DNA of 64,000 bases from Methanomassiliicoccus luminyensis B10. GTDB lineage: Archaea > Thermoplasmatota > Thermoplasmata > Methanomassiliicoccales > Methanomassiliicoccaceae. The notes beneath the pieces were generated by a model, which did not search any database, had not been told where the DNA came from, and was given only the letters and a program-made list of their open reading frames with translations. Positions 17,435 to 26,705 of the stretch are shown piece by piece. Each line of letters begins with the position of its first letter. The stretch's first letter is position 1. The position numbers were made by a program, and so were the translations under genes. The stretch is from positions 21,480 to 85,479 of the forward strand of contig NZ_CAJE01000014.1 in the NCBI RefSeq assembly GCF_000308215.1, in the 5' to 3' direction.

Positions 17435-18304
17435 ATGTTAGAAGTAAGCGGCATCGAGTTCTCGTACGATGAAAGGAGGATAATCGAAGATGTCTCATTC
17501 CAGGCAAAGGGCAACCGGATCGTGTCCATACTTGGCCCGAACGGGGTGGGAAAAACAACGCTTCTCAAGTGCATATGCAATTTCCTGAAGCCTCAGAAAG
17601 GTAAGATCACCATCGACGGGAATGATGTTTCCCAGCTATCGAGCAGGGACCTCGCGAAGTACATCGGGTACGTTCCTCAGAGGGTTTCCACCACGAAGTC
17701 CACGGTGTTCGACTCGGCGCTCATCGGGCGCAGACCATACATCGAGTGGTCCACCACGAAGCGCGATCTGGAGATCACGTGGAACGCCCTGGACGCATTA
17801 GGCGTCTCCGATCTGTCCCTGAGATATGTCGACGAGATCAGCGGAGGGGAGCTGCAGAAGGTGCAGATCGCACGGGCCATCGTCCAGGAGCCGGAGGTCC
17901 TGGTCCTCGACGAACCGACCAACAACCTGGACATCGCCAACCAGCACATCATGATGCGCACGATCATCGGAGCGGTGCGTTCGAGAGGGATGTGCACCAT
18001 CATGACCATGCACGACATCAACCTGGCGGTCCACTATTCCAATGACCTCATGTTCATAAAGGATGGCAAGGTCCACGCCTACGGCGGCAGGGAGATTGTC
18101 ACTGAGGACCTGATCCGCGAAGTGTACGGGATAGAGGCTGATGTCATCGTTCACAAGGGGGTCCCGTTCGTCATCCCTCACGCCATGGACCTCGATGCCC
18201 CCTGCGCCGGGGAGGATGGCCCGAGCCCCTTCGTCATGTCGGACCCCGCCCCCGAGGCATTGGAGCCGGCAGGGGAGATTGCCGGGGCTAGAGGTTCCAG
18301 GTGA
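17435..18304 (+). CDS. FecE-type ABC importer ATPase
   Basis: A 289-residue ATPase of the iron-chelate/B12 family: Walker A GPNGVGKTT, signature SGGELQKVQIARAIVQ, Walker B VLVLDEPTNNLD and the switch His in TMHDINLAVHY. The C-terminal 45 residues are a Pro/Glu-rich extension. A permease and binding protein of the same type are encoded convergently 0.8 kb on, on the opposite strand, and no other ATPase is near them. So this is the likely partner despite the split transcription. The last 17 bp overlap the methyltransferase gene end. Confidence 0.88.
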   Translation: MLEVSGIEFSYDERRIIEDVSFQAKGNRIVSILGPNGVGKTTLLKCICNFLKPQKGKITIDGNDVSQLSSRDLAKYIGYVPQRVSTTKSTVFDSALIGRRPYIEWSTTKRDLEITWNALDALGVSDLSLRYVDEISGGELQKVQIARAIVQEPEVLVLDEPTNNLDIANQHIMMRTIIGAVRSRGMCTIMTMHDINLAVHYSNDLMFIKDGKVHAYGGREIVTEDLIREVYGIEADVIVHKGVPFVIPHAMDLDAPCAGEDGPSPFVMSDPAPEALEPAGEIAGARGSR

Positions 18305-19079
18305 CCAGCCTCAACCTGTTGGTCCGCGCGTAATGGACCGTACCGTCATCCGTCATTGGTTCGAGCACTTTCCGTATCGCCGGATCCAGCTCGGGCCCGA
18401 GACCGTAGGGTTGGAAATCGTTGGCAATTTTGAGCAGGGCCTCGTCGAATGACAGGCTCAGTTCGATCCTCGCGCTGAACTCCCGGGCCTGGGGGCTCCG
18501 GCCCATGGTCCTGAGGTTATCCAGCGTCGCGGTTGATCTCCGGGAATCGAACGAGTAGTTCCTCCCGAGCGCCTTCCATACTTCCGCGCAAAGATCGTCC
18601 CATCCGTTCTCGATCCACGATATGCTCGCGCATGAACGCTCGGCACATCGTTCCATCCTCCCGAGGAATTCCATGGACCCGGCGCCGGGGCACAGTGCCG
18701 ACATGACAACGGAGTGCTTTTCCTTGGGCACATAGTCCTTGAAATCCATCTGGAGACGCTTCAGGTTGTGCAGTCCCAGTTCCCGCGCGGAGGAGAACAG
18801 CCGGTCTAGCATCTTCGGCGACGTGTCGAGGCAGGTGACGGACCTCACCATCGGGGCGATCCTGAGGCTATACGTGCCCGGTCCGCTTCCCAGTTCCAGA
18901 ACGGTCCTCCCGCGGTCCAGCGTCCCGTTGGCGCGGAGGTGCTCTACAATCTCGTCGACCATCGTCCCCTGCTGGACGCTGGAGTATGAATCCGCGATGC
19001 CGTCCCAGAACCGGAGGGTCTTCTCGTAGCTGAACCCTTCTCCCGAGAAGGGGTGGGAAGCGGGGGGCCGGCCGTTCAT
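18288..19079 (-). CDS. SAM-dependent methyltransferase of the importer operon
   Basis: A 263-residue class I methyltransferase. VLELGSGPGTYSLRIA (about residues 60-75) is motif I, and SVTCLDTSPKMLDRL the acidic loop that binds the SAM ribose. A motif-IV-like region includes SALCPGAGSMEF. Its ATG overlaps the permease stop (ATGA), so it is translated with the FecCD-type importer. Methyltransferases of this kind are found beside iron-chelate or corrinoid importers in methanogens, but the substrate is unknown. It might alter the imported chelate. Confidence 0.82.
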   Translation of the reverse strand: MNGRPPASHPFSGEGFSYEKTLRFWDGIADSYSSVQQGTMVDEIVEHLRANGTLDRGRTVLELGSGPGTYSLRIAPMVRSVTCLDTSPKMLDRLFSSARELGLHNLKRLQMDFKDYVPKEKHSVVMSALCPGAGSMEFLGRMERCAERSCASISWIENGWDDLCAEVWKALGRNYSFDSRRSTATLDNLRTMGRSPQAREFSARIELSLSFDEALLKIANDFQPYGLGPELDPAIRKVLEPMTDDGTVHYARTNRLRLVTWNL

Positions 19080-20188
19080 GCTTCGACCTTCTTTCGCCTG
19101 TAGCCTCTGATAAGAAGGTACAGGAACAGCGGGCCTCCCAGGAACGACGTGATGATGCCCACTGGCAGCGTGAAGGCCATCAGGTTCTGCCCGATGCAAT
19201 CGGACAGCAGGAGGATCATGGCGCCAAGCATCATCGATCCCGGAAGGACGTACCGATGATCGTTGCCGAGGAACATCCTCACGATGTGCGGACCGAGCAG
19301 GCCTACGAACGCGATTATCCCCATGAACGAAACGACCACCGAGGTCAACAGCGCGGCCAGGAAGAGCGTGATTATCCTGAGCCAGTTGACGTCGATGCCC
19401 AGAGACCTTGCCACGTCATCCCCGGCGTCGAGCGCGTTGTAGTCCCACCTCTTCCAAAGAAAATACAAGATGGTCGCCGATGATACCACGGCGAGTATCG
19501 TGAGCTCATTCCATGGCGCCTTTCCGAGGGAGCCGAACTGCCAGAACACGATGGCCGAGAGCGCATAATCGTTGTAGATGTACTGGAGCATGCTGATCCC
19601 GGCAGAGAAGATCGAGCTCAGCGCGACCCCCGCGAGGACCATGGTCTCGGGGCTGACCTTTGTGATCTTAACGAGCAGGATGATTATCCCCGTCGCTATC
19701 AGCGACCAGGAGAACGCGCTTATCGTGACCAGGTAGGGGTTGTTTATGACTATGGAGGCGTGGCTCTGGCCTACGATCATCCCACCGCCCAGAGCCACGA
19801 TGCCCAGGGACGCGCCGAACGCGGCCGCGTTCGATATCCCGAGGGTGTACGGGGACCCCAGGGGGTTCCTCAGGACACATTGCATCACCGCTCCGGCGAT
19901 GCCTAGCACGAAACCCGCGAGCAGGCCCGATATGATCCTGGGCAGGTACAGGTTCCAAACGAGGATGACGTCGACCTTTTCGTTCAGAGGGCTTTCCTTG
20001 TCAAACACTATCCTGGCCAATTCGGAGAAGGTTATCGTCCCCACGTCGATCTTGAGGACCGCGATGGACGTTACGACCAGTAACACCAAGAGCACGGCTA
20101 GGAACAGGGACTTCCTCTTGGAGTGGGCGATATAGCCATCGATCCCGATCTTCGACCTGATCACGACTTTGTCCAGAACGTCGTTCAT
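19076..20188 (-). CDS. FecCD-type ABC importer permease
   Basis: A 370-residue permease with an N-terminal extension of about 25 residues and about ten helices. LPRIISGLLAGFVLGIAGAV, NPLGSPYTLGISNAAAFGAS and the late GLLGPHIVRMFLG are the BtuC/FecCD landmarks, including the cytoplasmic loop that contacts the ATPase. It lies 50 bp after the binding protein gene, and its stop overlaps the methyltransferase start. The substrate is probably a metal chelate or corrinoid. Confidence 0.92.
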   Translation of the reverse strand: MNDVLDKVVIRSKIGIDGYIAHSKRKSLFLAVLLVLLVVTSIAVLKIDVGTITFSELARIVFDKESPLNEKVDVILVWNLYLPRIISGLLAGFVLGIAGAVMQCVLRNPLGSPYTLGISNAAAFGASLGIVALGGGMIVGQSHASIVINNPYLVTISAFSWSLIATGIIILLVKITKVSPETMVLAGVALSSIFSAGISMLQYIYNDYALSAIVFWQFGSLGKAPWNELTILAVVSSATILYFLWKRWDYNALDAGDDVARSLGIDVNWLRIITLFLAALLTSVVVSFMGIIAFVGLLGPHIVRMFLGNDHRYVLPGSMMLGAMILLLSDCIGQNLMAFTLPVGIITSFLGGPLFLYLLIRGYRRKKVEA

Positions 20189-20237
20189 GTGGCATCCTCT
20201 TGGAAATAAGAACGCTGGCCGAAGCCAGCGAAAGGGT

Positions 20238-21509
20238 TTATGCAGGCACTCCGAAGGTCATGCTTCCGTCGCTACCGATGGTTATCTCCCCGTAGACAGG
20301 GTTCGCGCGCCGCCCCATGTAGGCATTGTTCATGTCCTCATAGATAGTGGTCGGCGTGGTAGGCGCAGGAACACCAGAAGAGGCCATGTCACGGTTGGAC
20401 ATGTGGCTTCCGAGGAAACCGTCCAGCACCGCATTGACCTTCGCTTCGAACTGTTCTTCGGTAAGCAGCCCGTACGCATCCTTGAGGATCTGGTAGGCCG
20501 AGATCAGGATGTTCTCGTAGTTGATGCCGGTCCAGATGTACGGGAACGCCACGTACGCATCGTGTTCCTCGAACAGCTGCAGGATGCCTTTGGAGGTCAT
20601 GTCGCCGCACATGTACAGCCCGGTAGCATCAAGGAACAGCATCACTTCGGAGCCGGTTTTTTCGGCGGCATCTACCGATTCCTTGATCTTGGTGGCGGAG
20701 TACGTGCTGACCCCCGATCCCTCCATGTCCATCTCCTCGCCGGCCAGGATGTTGTTGACACCCGCTAGCGCGAATGGCATGTAGTAGGCGATGGAGGAGT
20801 CGGCACCGTGGGCCCCGTTGTACGCTAGCGCGCCGATGTAGGCGCTCTTCTTTTCGGTCACCGTCGCCGCGATGCTCCTGATGTCTGCGACATAGAAGCT
20901 GATGGCGTCGAGCAGCTCCTCTCCCCTCTCCTCCATATTCAGCGCCTTGGAGATCAGGCTGATCTGGGCCTTGAGGGAGTCTACCACCTCGAAGGTCTCC
21001 GGTTCGAGGAAGGTGTAGATGTAGCCGATGGACAGGACGTTGAGGCCCCCGTCCACGAGCGACTTGTATTCATTGGGGTAGTCGGTGATGAACCCTTCTG
21101 GGACGATCACGATGGACGGCTGCGCCTTCAGTATGTTCGCCACGTCCGCGGGGGTGATCCCGCAGTTGGTGTGGGAGAAGTCATTTTCATCTGACTCGTC
21201 TACATCGGCAAGGGCGCGGCCGTAGTACATGAACGTTTTCCCCATGAAGTTGGTCCGGTCATTGATATCGATCATTATGCACTTGTCAGCAAGCCCAAAG
21301 TAGGTCATCCATCTGAACGAGTCTTGACCGATGGCCACTATGCCGTTGTCGAGATTCTCCACCACTTGGATCTCGCGCCCGACGAAATCGACGTTCTCGC
21401 CAACCACATCTTCGGCTTTCCCCCCATCCCCCAGCAAAGTTATCGCGGCAATCCCCGCGACCAGCAGGACCGCTACGACAATAACCGCAAAAATCTTTTT
21501 CTGCTCCAT
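20238..21509 (-). CDS. ABC importer substrate-binding protein (PF01497 type)
   Basis: About 423 residues. An N-terminal helix (IFAVIVVAVLLVAGIAAITL) anchors it to the membrane, without a lipobox Cys. Two lobes of the iron-chelate binding type follow, seen in LKAQPSIVIVPEG and in later AYIGALAYNG and TSKGILQLFEE. It is longer than most members because of inserts in the C-terminal lobe. I start at the ATG at 21509 with GGTGG five bases upstream; a GTG two codons earlier is also open. It is first in an operon with the permease and methyltransferase. No ATTTAGG-type iron box lies upstream, unlike the two systems at 32-46 kb. Confidence 0.85.
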   Translation of the reverse strand: MEQKKIFAVIVVAVLLVAGIAAITLLGDGGKAEDVVGENVDFVGREIQVVENLDNGIVAIGQDSFRWMTYFGLADKCIMIDINDRTNFMGKTFMYYGRALADVDESDENDFSHTNCGITPADVANILKAQPSIVIVPEGFITDYPNEYKSLVDGGLNVLSIGYIYTFLEPETFEVVDSLKAQISLISKALNMEERGEELLDAISFYVADIRSIAATVTEKKSAYIGALAYNGAHGADSSIAYYMPFALAGVNNILAGEEMDMEGSGVSTYSATKIKESVDAAEKTGSEVMLFLDATGLYMCGDMTSKGILQLFEEHDAYVAFPYIWTGINYENILISAYQILKDAYGLLTEEQFEAKVNAVLDGFLGSHMSNRDMASSGVPAPTTPTTIYEDMNNAYMGRRANPVYGEITIGSDGSMTFGVPA

Positions 21510-21649
21510 GCCCACCGTTAATGAATTGCCCTTGATAATACTTTTTGAAATTTCGTGTTACTGACATATCGGGCTTGATCGATACCCACGCCACGTTCCT
21601 TCGGCCACCCCACCGCAACACTTTTCTAGCGTTCGAAAGTCGTTCGCAG

Positions 21650-23251
21650 GTGTTCGTAAATCATCCCCTGATCAAGCCGAACTCGGTGCGGGAAAGAAGC
21701 TACCAGAGAGAGCTGGCCGACGCCTGCCTGCGCTCTTCCACTCTCGTCGTCCTGCCCACCGGGCTGGGGAAGACCGTCATCGCGCTCCTGGTCATTGCCG
21801 ACGTACTCCGCGACAATGGCGGCAAGGTGCTGTTCCTCGCCCCGACCAAGCCGCTGGTGGAGCAGCATGCCTCGTTCCTCCGGGCCAACCTGATGAGCAG
21901 GGACGTCATTATGATGACCGGAGAGGTCGAGCCGGCGGGGAGGCGGGCGCTGTGGGACGAGAACGACGTCATCGTCTCCACCCCGCAGGTCATCGCCAAC
22001 GACCTCCGGAACGGGCTGGACCTGGGAAACGTCCGCCTGATCATATTCGATGAAGCGCACCGGGGCGTGGGCGACTACGCCTACGTGAAGGTCGCGGAGG
22101 CCTACAAGGCCTCCAAAGGAAGGACCATGGCCATCACCGCCTCCCCGGGAGTCACCAAGAAGAAGATCCTGGCGGTGTGCGAGAATTTGGGCCTCGATAA
22201 CATCGAAGCGAGGTCAGAGGAGGATGACAACGTCTCCGACTACGTGTTCGACATCGGCCTGGAGCGGGTGGAGGTGGAAGTGCCCGAACGCCTGAAGGAG
22301 GTTATCGGAACGCTCCGCCCCCTGCACGAGTCGTACATCAAGCAGCTGGTGAAGATGAGGGCGATGAGTTCGAAGAGGCCCCCGACCACCATGTACCTGC
22401 TGGAGGTGAGCCGCTCGCTCCAAGCCAGGCTCCGCTCCGGCGGCAATAAGGGATACCTCTTCAGAGCGCTGAGCCTGCAGGCCATGGCCATAAAGGTAGG
22501 GCATGCCATCGAGCTTGCCGAGACCCAGGGGACCGATGCGGTCCGCGCGTACCTCGGCTCGGTCAAGAGGGAGGCGGGGTCATCGAAGGGGTCCAAAGCA
22601 TCCCGGGCGGTGGCCACTTCCGATGAGTTTGCCAAGGCGTGGGAGCTGCTGGAGGGCATGGAGGACGAGCACCCCAAGATGCCCTTGCTCGCCGATCTCA
22701 TCTCCCGTCAGATCGCTTCGAAACCGAGCTCGCGGATCATGGTCTTCACCAACTACCGCGGCAGCTGCGAGACGGTGGTGGGACGATTGTCCGAGCTAGA
22801 TGGAGCAAAAGTGCATAAGCTGGTCGGGCAGACCGACAAGGGCGGGGACAAGGGCCTCCGCCAAAAGGAGCAGGTGGAGGTGCTCTCCCGCCTGCGCGGG
22901 GGAGAGATCAACGTCGTGGTCGCCACCTGCGTGGGGGAGGAAGGCCTCGACGTCGCCGACACCGACCTGGTGGTGTTCTACGAGCCGGTGCCGTCGGCCA
23001 TCCGGAGCATACAGAGAAGGGGGAGGACCGGCCGCACCGCGCCGGGCAGGGTGGTCATCTTCATCACTAAAGGCACCAGGGACGAGATGTCCATGAGCAC
23101 CAGCACGGCCAAGGAGGGCACCATGAAGAGGAACCTCGCCAGGATCAAGAAGCAGATGGACGCCAGGAGGGCGATGGGGGAAGTGCCGATCGAGCGGGCG
23201 CTGGCCCGATGCGCCGCCAATAGCCCCATCGACGAGGAGGTGGACTGCTAA
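21650..23251 (+). CDS. Hef-type superfamily 2 helicase without nuclease domain
   Basis: A 533-residue helicase from a GTG start, before HPLIKPNSVRERSYQ, the typical start of archaeal Hef helicases. Motif I is LPTGLGKTV, motif II DEAHRGVGDYAYV, motif III ITASPG, and motif VI SIQRRGRTGR. The inserted thumb-like domain of Hef/FANCM lies between the two RecA lobes. Hef unwinds stalled forks and usually carries an XPF-type nuclease at the C-terminus; here the protein ends about 60 residues after motif VI, so the nuclease is absent or encoded elsewhere. It starts 140 bp from the divergent importer binding protein. Confidence 0.85.
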   Translation: MFVNHPLIKPNSVRERSYQRELADACLRSSTLVVLPTGLGKTVIALLVIADVLRDNGGKVLFLAPTKPLVEQHASFLRANLMSRDVIMMTGEVEPAGRRALWDENDVIVSTPQVIANDLRNGLDLGNVRLIIFDEAHRGVGDYAYVKVAEAYKASKGRTMAITASPGVTKKKILAVCENLGLDNIEARSEEDDNVSDYVFDIGLERVEVEVPERLKEVIGTLRPLHESYIKQLVKMRAMSSKRPPTTMYLLEVSRSLQARLRSGGNKGYLFRALSLQAMAIKVGHAIELAETQGTDAVRAYLGSVKREAGSSKGSKASRAVATSDEFAKAWELLEGMEDEHPKMPLLADLISRQIASKPSSRIMVFTNYRGSCETVVGRLSELDGAKVHKLVGQTDKGGDKGLRQKEQVEVLSRLRGGEINVVVATCVGEEGLDVADTDLVVFYEPVPSAIRSIQRRGRTGRTAPGRVVIFITKGTRDEMSMSTSTAKEGTMKRNLARIKKQMDARRAMGEVPIERALARCAANSPIDEEVDC

Positions 23252-23352
23252 GAATGATGCATTGTGGAAAACATTATTTCATTAATTATTAGCTATTTTG
23301 CTTATATCTTAGAAAATAAGTTAATTTGATAATAAGACAATAGGGGGTCAAA

Positions 23353-24144
23353 TTGTATCGCCTCAGCGATACAGCCGTGATACAAATGGCGAAGCAGGAA
23401 ATAATAGGCGTCATCACTGGCGATCTCATCCGCTATTCCCGATACCCCGCCGAGGCCCGCGAGTTCCTCGCGCAGGCGCTGGGATGCGTCAAGGAACACT
23501 ACCACGCCGATTTCCAGGTGTACCGGGGGGACAGTTTCCAGGGCATCGTGCCAGACCCCCAGGACGCGCTCAGGGTCACGCTGCTCATCCGCTCGTTCCT
23601 CATCGCCTCCCCCGTCATCCTGTACATATTGGAGAGAGAGGACGGCAAGAAAAGGATGAGCTCACCGGGCAGCTTCTTCAAGCTCAAGGAGGGGCAGGCT
23701 CCCGACCGGGATGTGGTGAGATACCTGTCCAAGAGGCTCCGGCATCCCTATCGGATCGACGCCAGGGTGTCGGTCGGGATAGGAAAGGCGGACCACATCT
23801 CCGTGGCTATCGGGGACAGCGATGGGGAGGCGTTCCGGCTTTCGGGCGAGCGCTTGGATGTCATGAAGAAGCTGAAGCAGGACCTCTCCGTCCTGACACC
23901 GTGGGATGATCTGAACAAGGAGATGGAGATCGAGACGGCGTTCCTGGATAGCCTCATGCTGCGGTGGACGCGAGCTCAAGCAATAGCCGTCTTCTTCGCG
24001 CTTCAAGGCAGGACCCAGGACGAACTCGTGGAGATGCTCGGCATATCCCAGAGTGCGGTGTCCCAGAGCCTGGGGCGGTCGAACTACCGCACGCTCAACC
24101 TTATGCTGGAAAGGTTCGAAGGGATTGTCGCGCGAGGAGAATGA
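23353..24144 (+). CDS. SatD family protein with C-terminal HTH
   Basis: A 263-residue protein. IIGVITGDLIRYSRYP and YRGDSFQGIVP are the SatD family pattern, whose N-terminal domain resembles a nucleotide cyclase fold; function is not established. The C-terminus (AVFFALQGRTQDELVEMLGI, SQSAVSQSLGRSNY) is a helix-turn-helix. I start at TTG 23353 because GGGGGT precedes it by six bases; ATG 23386 is possible. The 100 bp upstream are AT-rich with a likely TATA box. SatD genes commonly sit next to a DUF3307 gene, and such a gene lies 1.0 kb on, after an inserted DUF3800 gene. Confidence 0.75.
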   Translation: MYRLSDTAVIQMAKQEIIGVITGDLIRYSRYPAEAREFLAQALGCVKEHYHADFQVYRGDSFQGIVPDPQDALRVTLLIRSFLIASPVILYILEREDGKKRMSSPGSFFKLKEGQAPDRDVVRYLSKRLRHPYRIDARVSVGIGKADHISVAIGDSDGEAFRLSGERLDVMKKLKQDLSVLTPWDDLNKEMEIETAFLDSLMLRWTRAQAIAVFFALQGRTQDELVEMLGISQSAVSQSLGRSNYRTLNLMLERFEGIVARGE

Positions 24145-24237
24145 GGGGATAACATCCTCCGACCAACCACCTGAGAATCTAGTAAGTCTGGATGTAGTGT
24201 CAAACCCCATAAGTTCCAACGCTCTCGCAACCTCGAC

Positions 24238-24924
24238 TTGAACGCAAACGAGGGCAGTAATGGTAACAATCATTCGTACAGCTCCGCGAATATCATGCTG
24301 GACGAGAGCGGGGACCTTGGGTTCTCCCCCCATAGCTCACGCCATTTCGTCGTCGCGGCCACGATCATTTATGATCCAGATGCCATCGGTCGTCTGGCTA
24401 AAAGGGTCCGAAATAAGTCGATGAGAAGGGAATGGAGAGAAGAGCTAAAGTTCAACAATTCGGAGGAACCGACGAGGATCCTGATGCTCAATGGCGTGGC
24501 AAAGATGAATTGCCAGATCATATGGATCTCGTTCGACAAGGGCCGAATCTCACTGAGCTTGAGAGAGGATAAGTATCTCTTATACCGGATGGCCTGCGAG
24601 ATAGTTCTTCGAGAGGCCGTTAGGCGCACACCGGCCAAGAAGGTCCACGTAATAATTGACAAGCGTTATTCGAAGAAAAGGGACCGTGATAGACTAGACC
24701 AACACTTAATGTCAATAATCACAGAGAACCATGCCGGCAATTTTTTACCCAAGGTTCAGATGAGTCAGTACGACTCCTTCATGAGCAGCGAGCTGCAGGT
24801 TCACGATTTTGTTGTGGGGGCCATCTACCAGCATCTTGAAAGAGACGTGGACGAATACATGAACTTGATTAAGAGCAAAATTGTCTTCGGACAACGAGGT
24901 GGTAATAAAAACGGCAGCCCCTGA
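24238..24924 (+). CDS. DUF3800 domain protein
   Basis: A 228-residue protein with the DUF3800 opening IMLDESGDLGF and a late HVIIDKRYSKKRDRDRL. The family has an RNase H-like fold with conserved acidic residues and is often found in mobile or defence regions; the activity is unproven. I take the TTG at 24238; an ATG just before LDESGD at 24295 is an alternative that would remove the extended N-terminus. The gene sits between satD and the DUF3307 gene and differs from them in base composition, so it looks inserted. Confidence 0.75.
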   Translation: MNANEGSNGNNHSYSSANIMLDESGDLGFSPHSSRHFVVAATIIYDPDAIGRLAKRVRNKSMRREWREELKFNNSEEPTRILMLNGVAKMNCQIIWISFDKGRISLSLREDKYLLYRMACEIVLREAVRRTPAKKVHVIIDKRYSKKRDRDRLDQHLMSIITENHAGNFLPKVQMSQYDSFMSSELQVHDFVVGAIYQHLERDVDEYMNLIKSKIVFGQRGGNKNGSP

Positions 24925-24968
24925 CGGAGTGTTGCGCAGAGGTACCATGCGGTACCCAATACCGTCAG
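24921..24968. repeat. nested inverted repeat at the DUF3800 stop codon
   Basis: Outer arms CTGACGG (24921-24927) and CCGTCAG (24962-24968) enclose a second symmetric pair, GGTACC-ATGC-GGTACC (24941-24956). It starts on the DUF3800 stop, so it may act as a terminator stem. It could also be a recombination relic. No T-run follows. Confidence 0.4.
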
Positions 24969-25181
24969 GACTTACCTGCCGACCTATCATGAGCGTTGAG
25001 GATATTTTACTTTTTCTGCTAACTACAGCTTACAGTACCAGTACCCCACTGGACGAAATGATGAGCGGACGTCGCCAGAGGAGGTTGTGCTCACGAACTC
25101 CCGCGGGAGCTACGCGGCCTAGACATTCAAGATGTCATTTTGAAACAAAGGTTCAAGAGCTGCCCGTTGGTTCCTAACCCG

Positions 25182-25899
25182 ATGGGAGCGGGGTATCCGG
25201 AGCTCGTGGTCCTGCTGCACCTGGTCATCGCCCACCTGCTGGTGGACTTCGTCCTCCAGCCGAAAAGCTGGGTGGAGGTCGAAGTATCTGCTGGCGCATG
25301 CCGCCCTGGCCGGCGCCATCTCCTACCTTTTCGTCATGGACTGGGGCGCGTGGTATGTCCCCGTCATCATCGGCGTCTCGCACTTCGCCATCGATGCTCT
25401 GAAGACCAACCACACCGACGGGGCGAGGACATTCACCCTCGACCAGCTGGCCCATTTCGCGGTCATCGTCCTGGTGTGGCTCGCCCTGATACAGCCGGTG
25501 GCGGATCTGGGGAGCGTGGCCGATCAGCTGCGGGGGATATGGGAGAGCAACAACGTCGCGCTGCTCATCACCGGCCTCATCTTTGTCATCTGGCCAGCCG
25601 GCATCCTCATCGGCAAGGTCACCAAGGGGCTGAGGGACAAGATATCGGCGCTGGAGGGCAACGACCTCCTGGACCTCAACGGCAGGTACATCGGCTACGC
25701 CGAGCGCATCATGATCTTCCTGTTCGTCATGGTGGACCAGTACATCGCCATAGGGTTCATAGTGGCGACGAAGTCCATCTTCCGGCTGGACGAGAGGAGG
25801 AGCCCCGCATATATCGAATACCACCTGCTCGGCTCGCTGCTGTCCTTTGCTGCCGCCATCGTGGTGGGCCTAATCGTCCGGTACCTCATGTTGGTTTAG
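25182..25899 (+). pseudogene. DUF3307 membrane protein with a frameshift
   Basis: The first 32 codons read ELVVLLHLVIAHLLVDFVLQ and PKSWVE, the DUF3307 N-terminus. The frame then shifts by one base near 25280. The continuation SKYLLAHAALAGAISYLF, then VSHFAIDALKTNH, is the next part of the family and runs to the TAG at 25897-25899. A one-base change around 25280-25285 would give one protein of about 238 residues with five or six helices. It may be an inactivated gene or a sequencing error. DUF3307 is a common neighbour of SatD. Confidence 0.75.
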
Positions 25900-26106
25900 G
25901 ACCCCGATGATTATCACGAACACGCCGATCAGCACGAGCCCAGCTCCCACTATGGCGAACGCGATGTCCCAGTAGAAGTCCGTCGCGTACGTATTCGCCA
26001 GCTGTATGTCCCATGAGGTCCTGGAACCGATGAACAGCACCACGATCCCAATAAACGCGGTTACCAGGCCGGTCAGATTGTACCGTGTTCCACCAGTCAG
26101 TGCCAT
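25870..26106 (-). CDS. small two-helix membrane protein
   Basis: A 78-residue protein with two hydrophobic segments, LTGLVTAFIGIVVLFIG and IAFAIVGAGLVLIGVFVIII, and an acidic tail. No family recognised. The ATG at 26106 has an AT-rich region directly upstream (ACAAAAATATTATATTCGC on its strand), which fits a TATA box and BRE. Its 3' end overlaps the DUF3307 gene by 30 bp in convergent order. Confidence 0.6.
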   Translation of the reverse strand: MALTGGTRYNLTGLVTAFIGIVVLFIGSRTSWDIQLANTYATDFYWDIAFAIVGAGLVLIGVFVIIIGVLNQHEVPDD

Positions 26107-26254
26107 GGGCGCGTGAGCACCATATGCGAATATAATATTTTTGTAACAATAAATCGGCGAAGCGCAGCATATCTTTTTGGCGACGGCAATAGGTTCTTTA
26201 CTGATTCGCACCCCTCTAAACATCGATCTCGGGGGCCATTGCATGAGGGGTCTG

Positions 26255-26644
26255 ATGAGCACAAAGGCATCTTTCGGGAGGTCGGAGCGGGTACTGGCGG
26301 CCTTGTTCGTACTGGGAGCCGTTCTGGGCTTCCTGCTGAGCCCGCTGGGTTTCGAGCCCCGAATGAACGAACTGCGGAGCCTGGCCTTTGCCGCATTCTT
26401 CATCATCGTGGGAATGCTGCTCCCGATCGCCGGGCTGGTACTGCTGTGGTCCCGAAGGCCCCAGATCGCTGGCATTCTGGCGGTGATCAACGCCGCTCTC
26501 TATTTCCTCATCGCGCCCGCCGACCAGGCGTTGTTCTTCTTCACGGTGCCCCCTCCGCTCGCCGTGACAGTGGGTGAGTACATCCTCATCCTGGTGGGGA
26601 TCGGGTACATGCTGTACGGACCCAGAGTATATTCAAGGGGCTGA
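26255..26644 (+). CDS. four-helix membrane protein, unknown
   Basis: 130 residues with four hydrophobic segments (VLAALFVLGAVLGFLLSP; LAFAAFFIIVGMLLPIAGLV; IAGILAVINAALYFLIAP; VGEYILILVGIGYMLYGP). I start at the ATG preceded by GAGGGG at five bases; an earlier ATG twelve bases up is possible. No conserved motif or partner was found. Divergent from the two-helix protein gene, sharing a 150-bp AT-rich spacer. Confidence 0.6.
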   Translation: MSTKASFGRSERVLAALFVLGAVLGFLLSPLGFEPRMNELRSLAFAAFFIIVGMLLPIAGLVLLWSRRPQIAGILAVINAALYFLIAPADQALFFFTVPPPLAVTVGEYILILVGIGYMLYGPRVYSRG

Positions 26645-26705
26645 GCGGGGGAGCTGGACGGCGTCGAAGCGCTGGTAACGATCTAGAACGCCGTAAGACG
26701 CTTCT

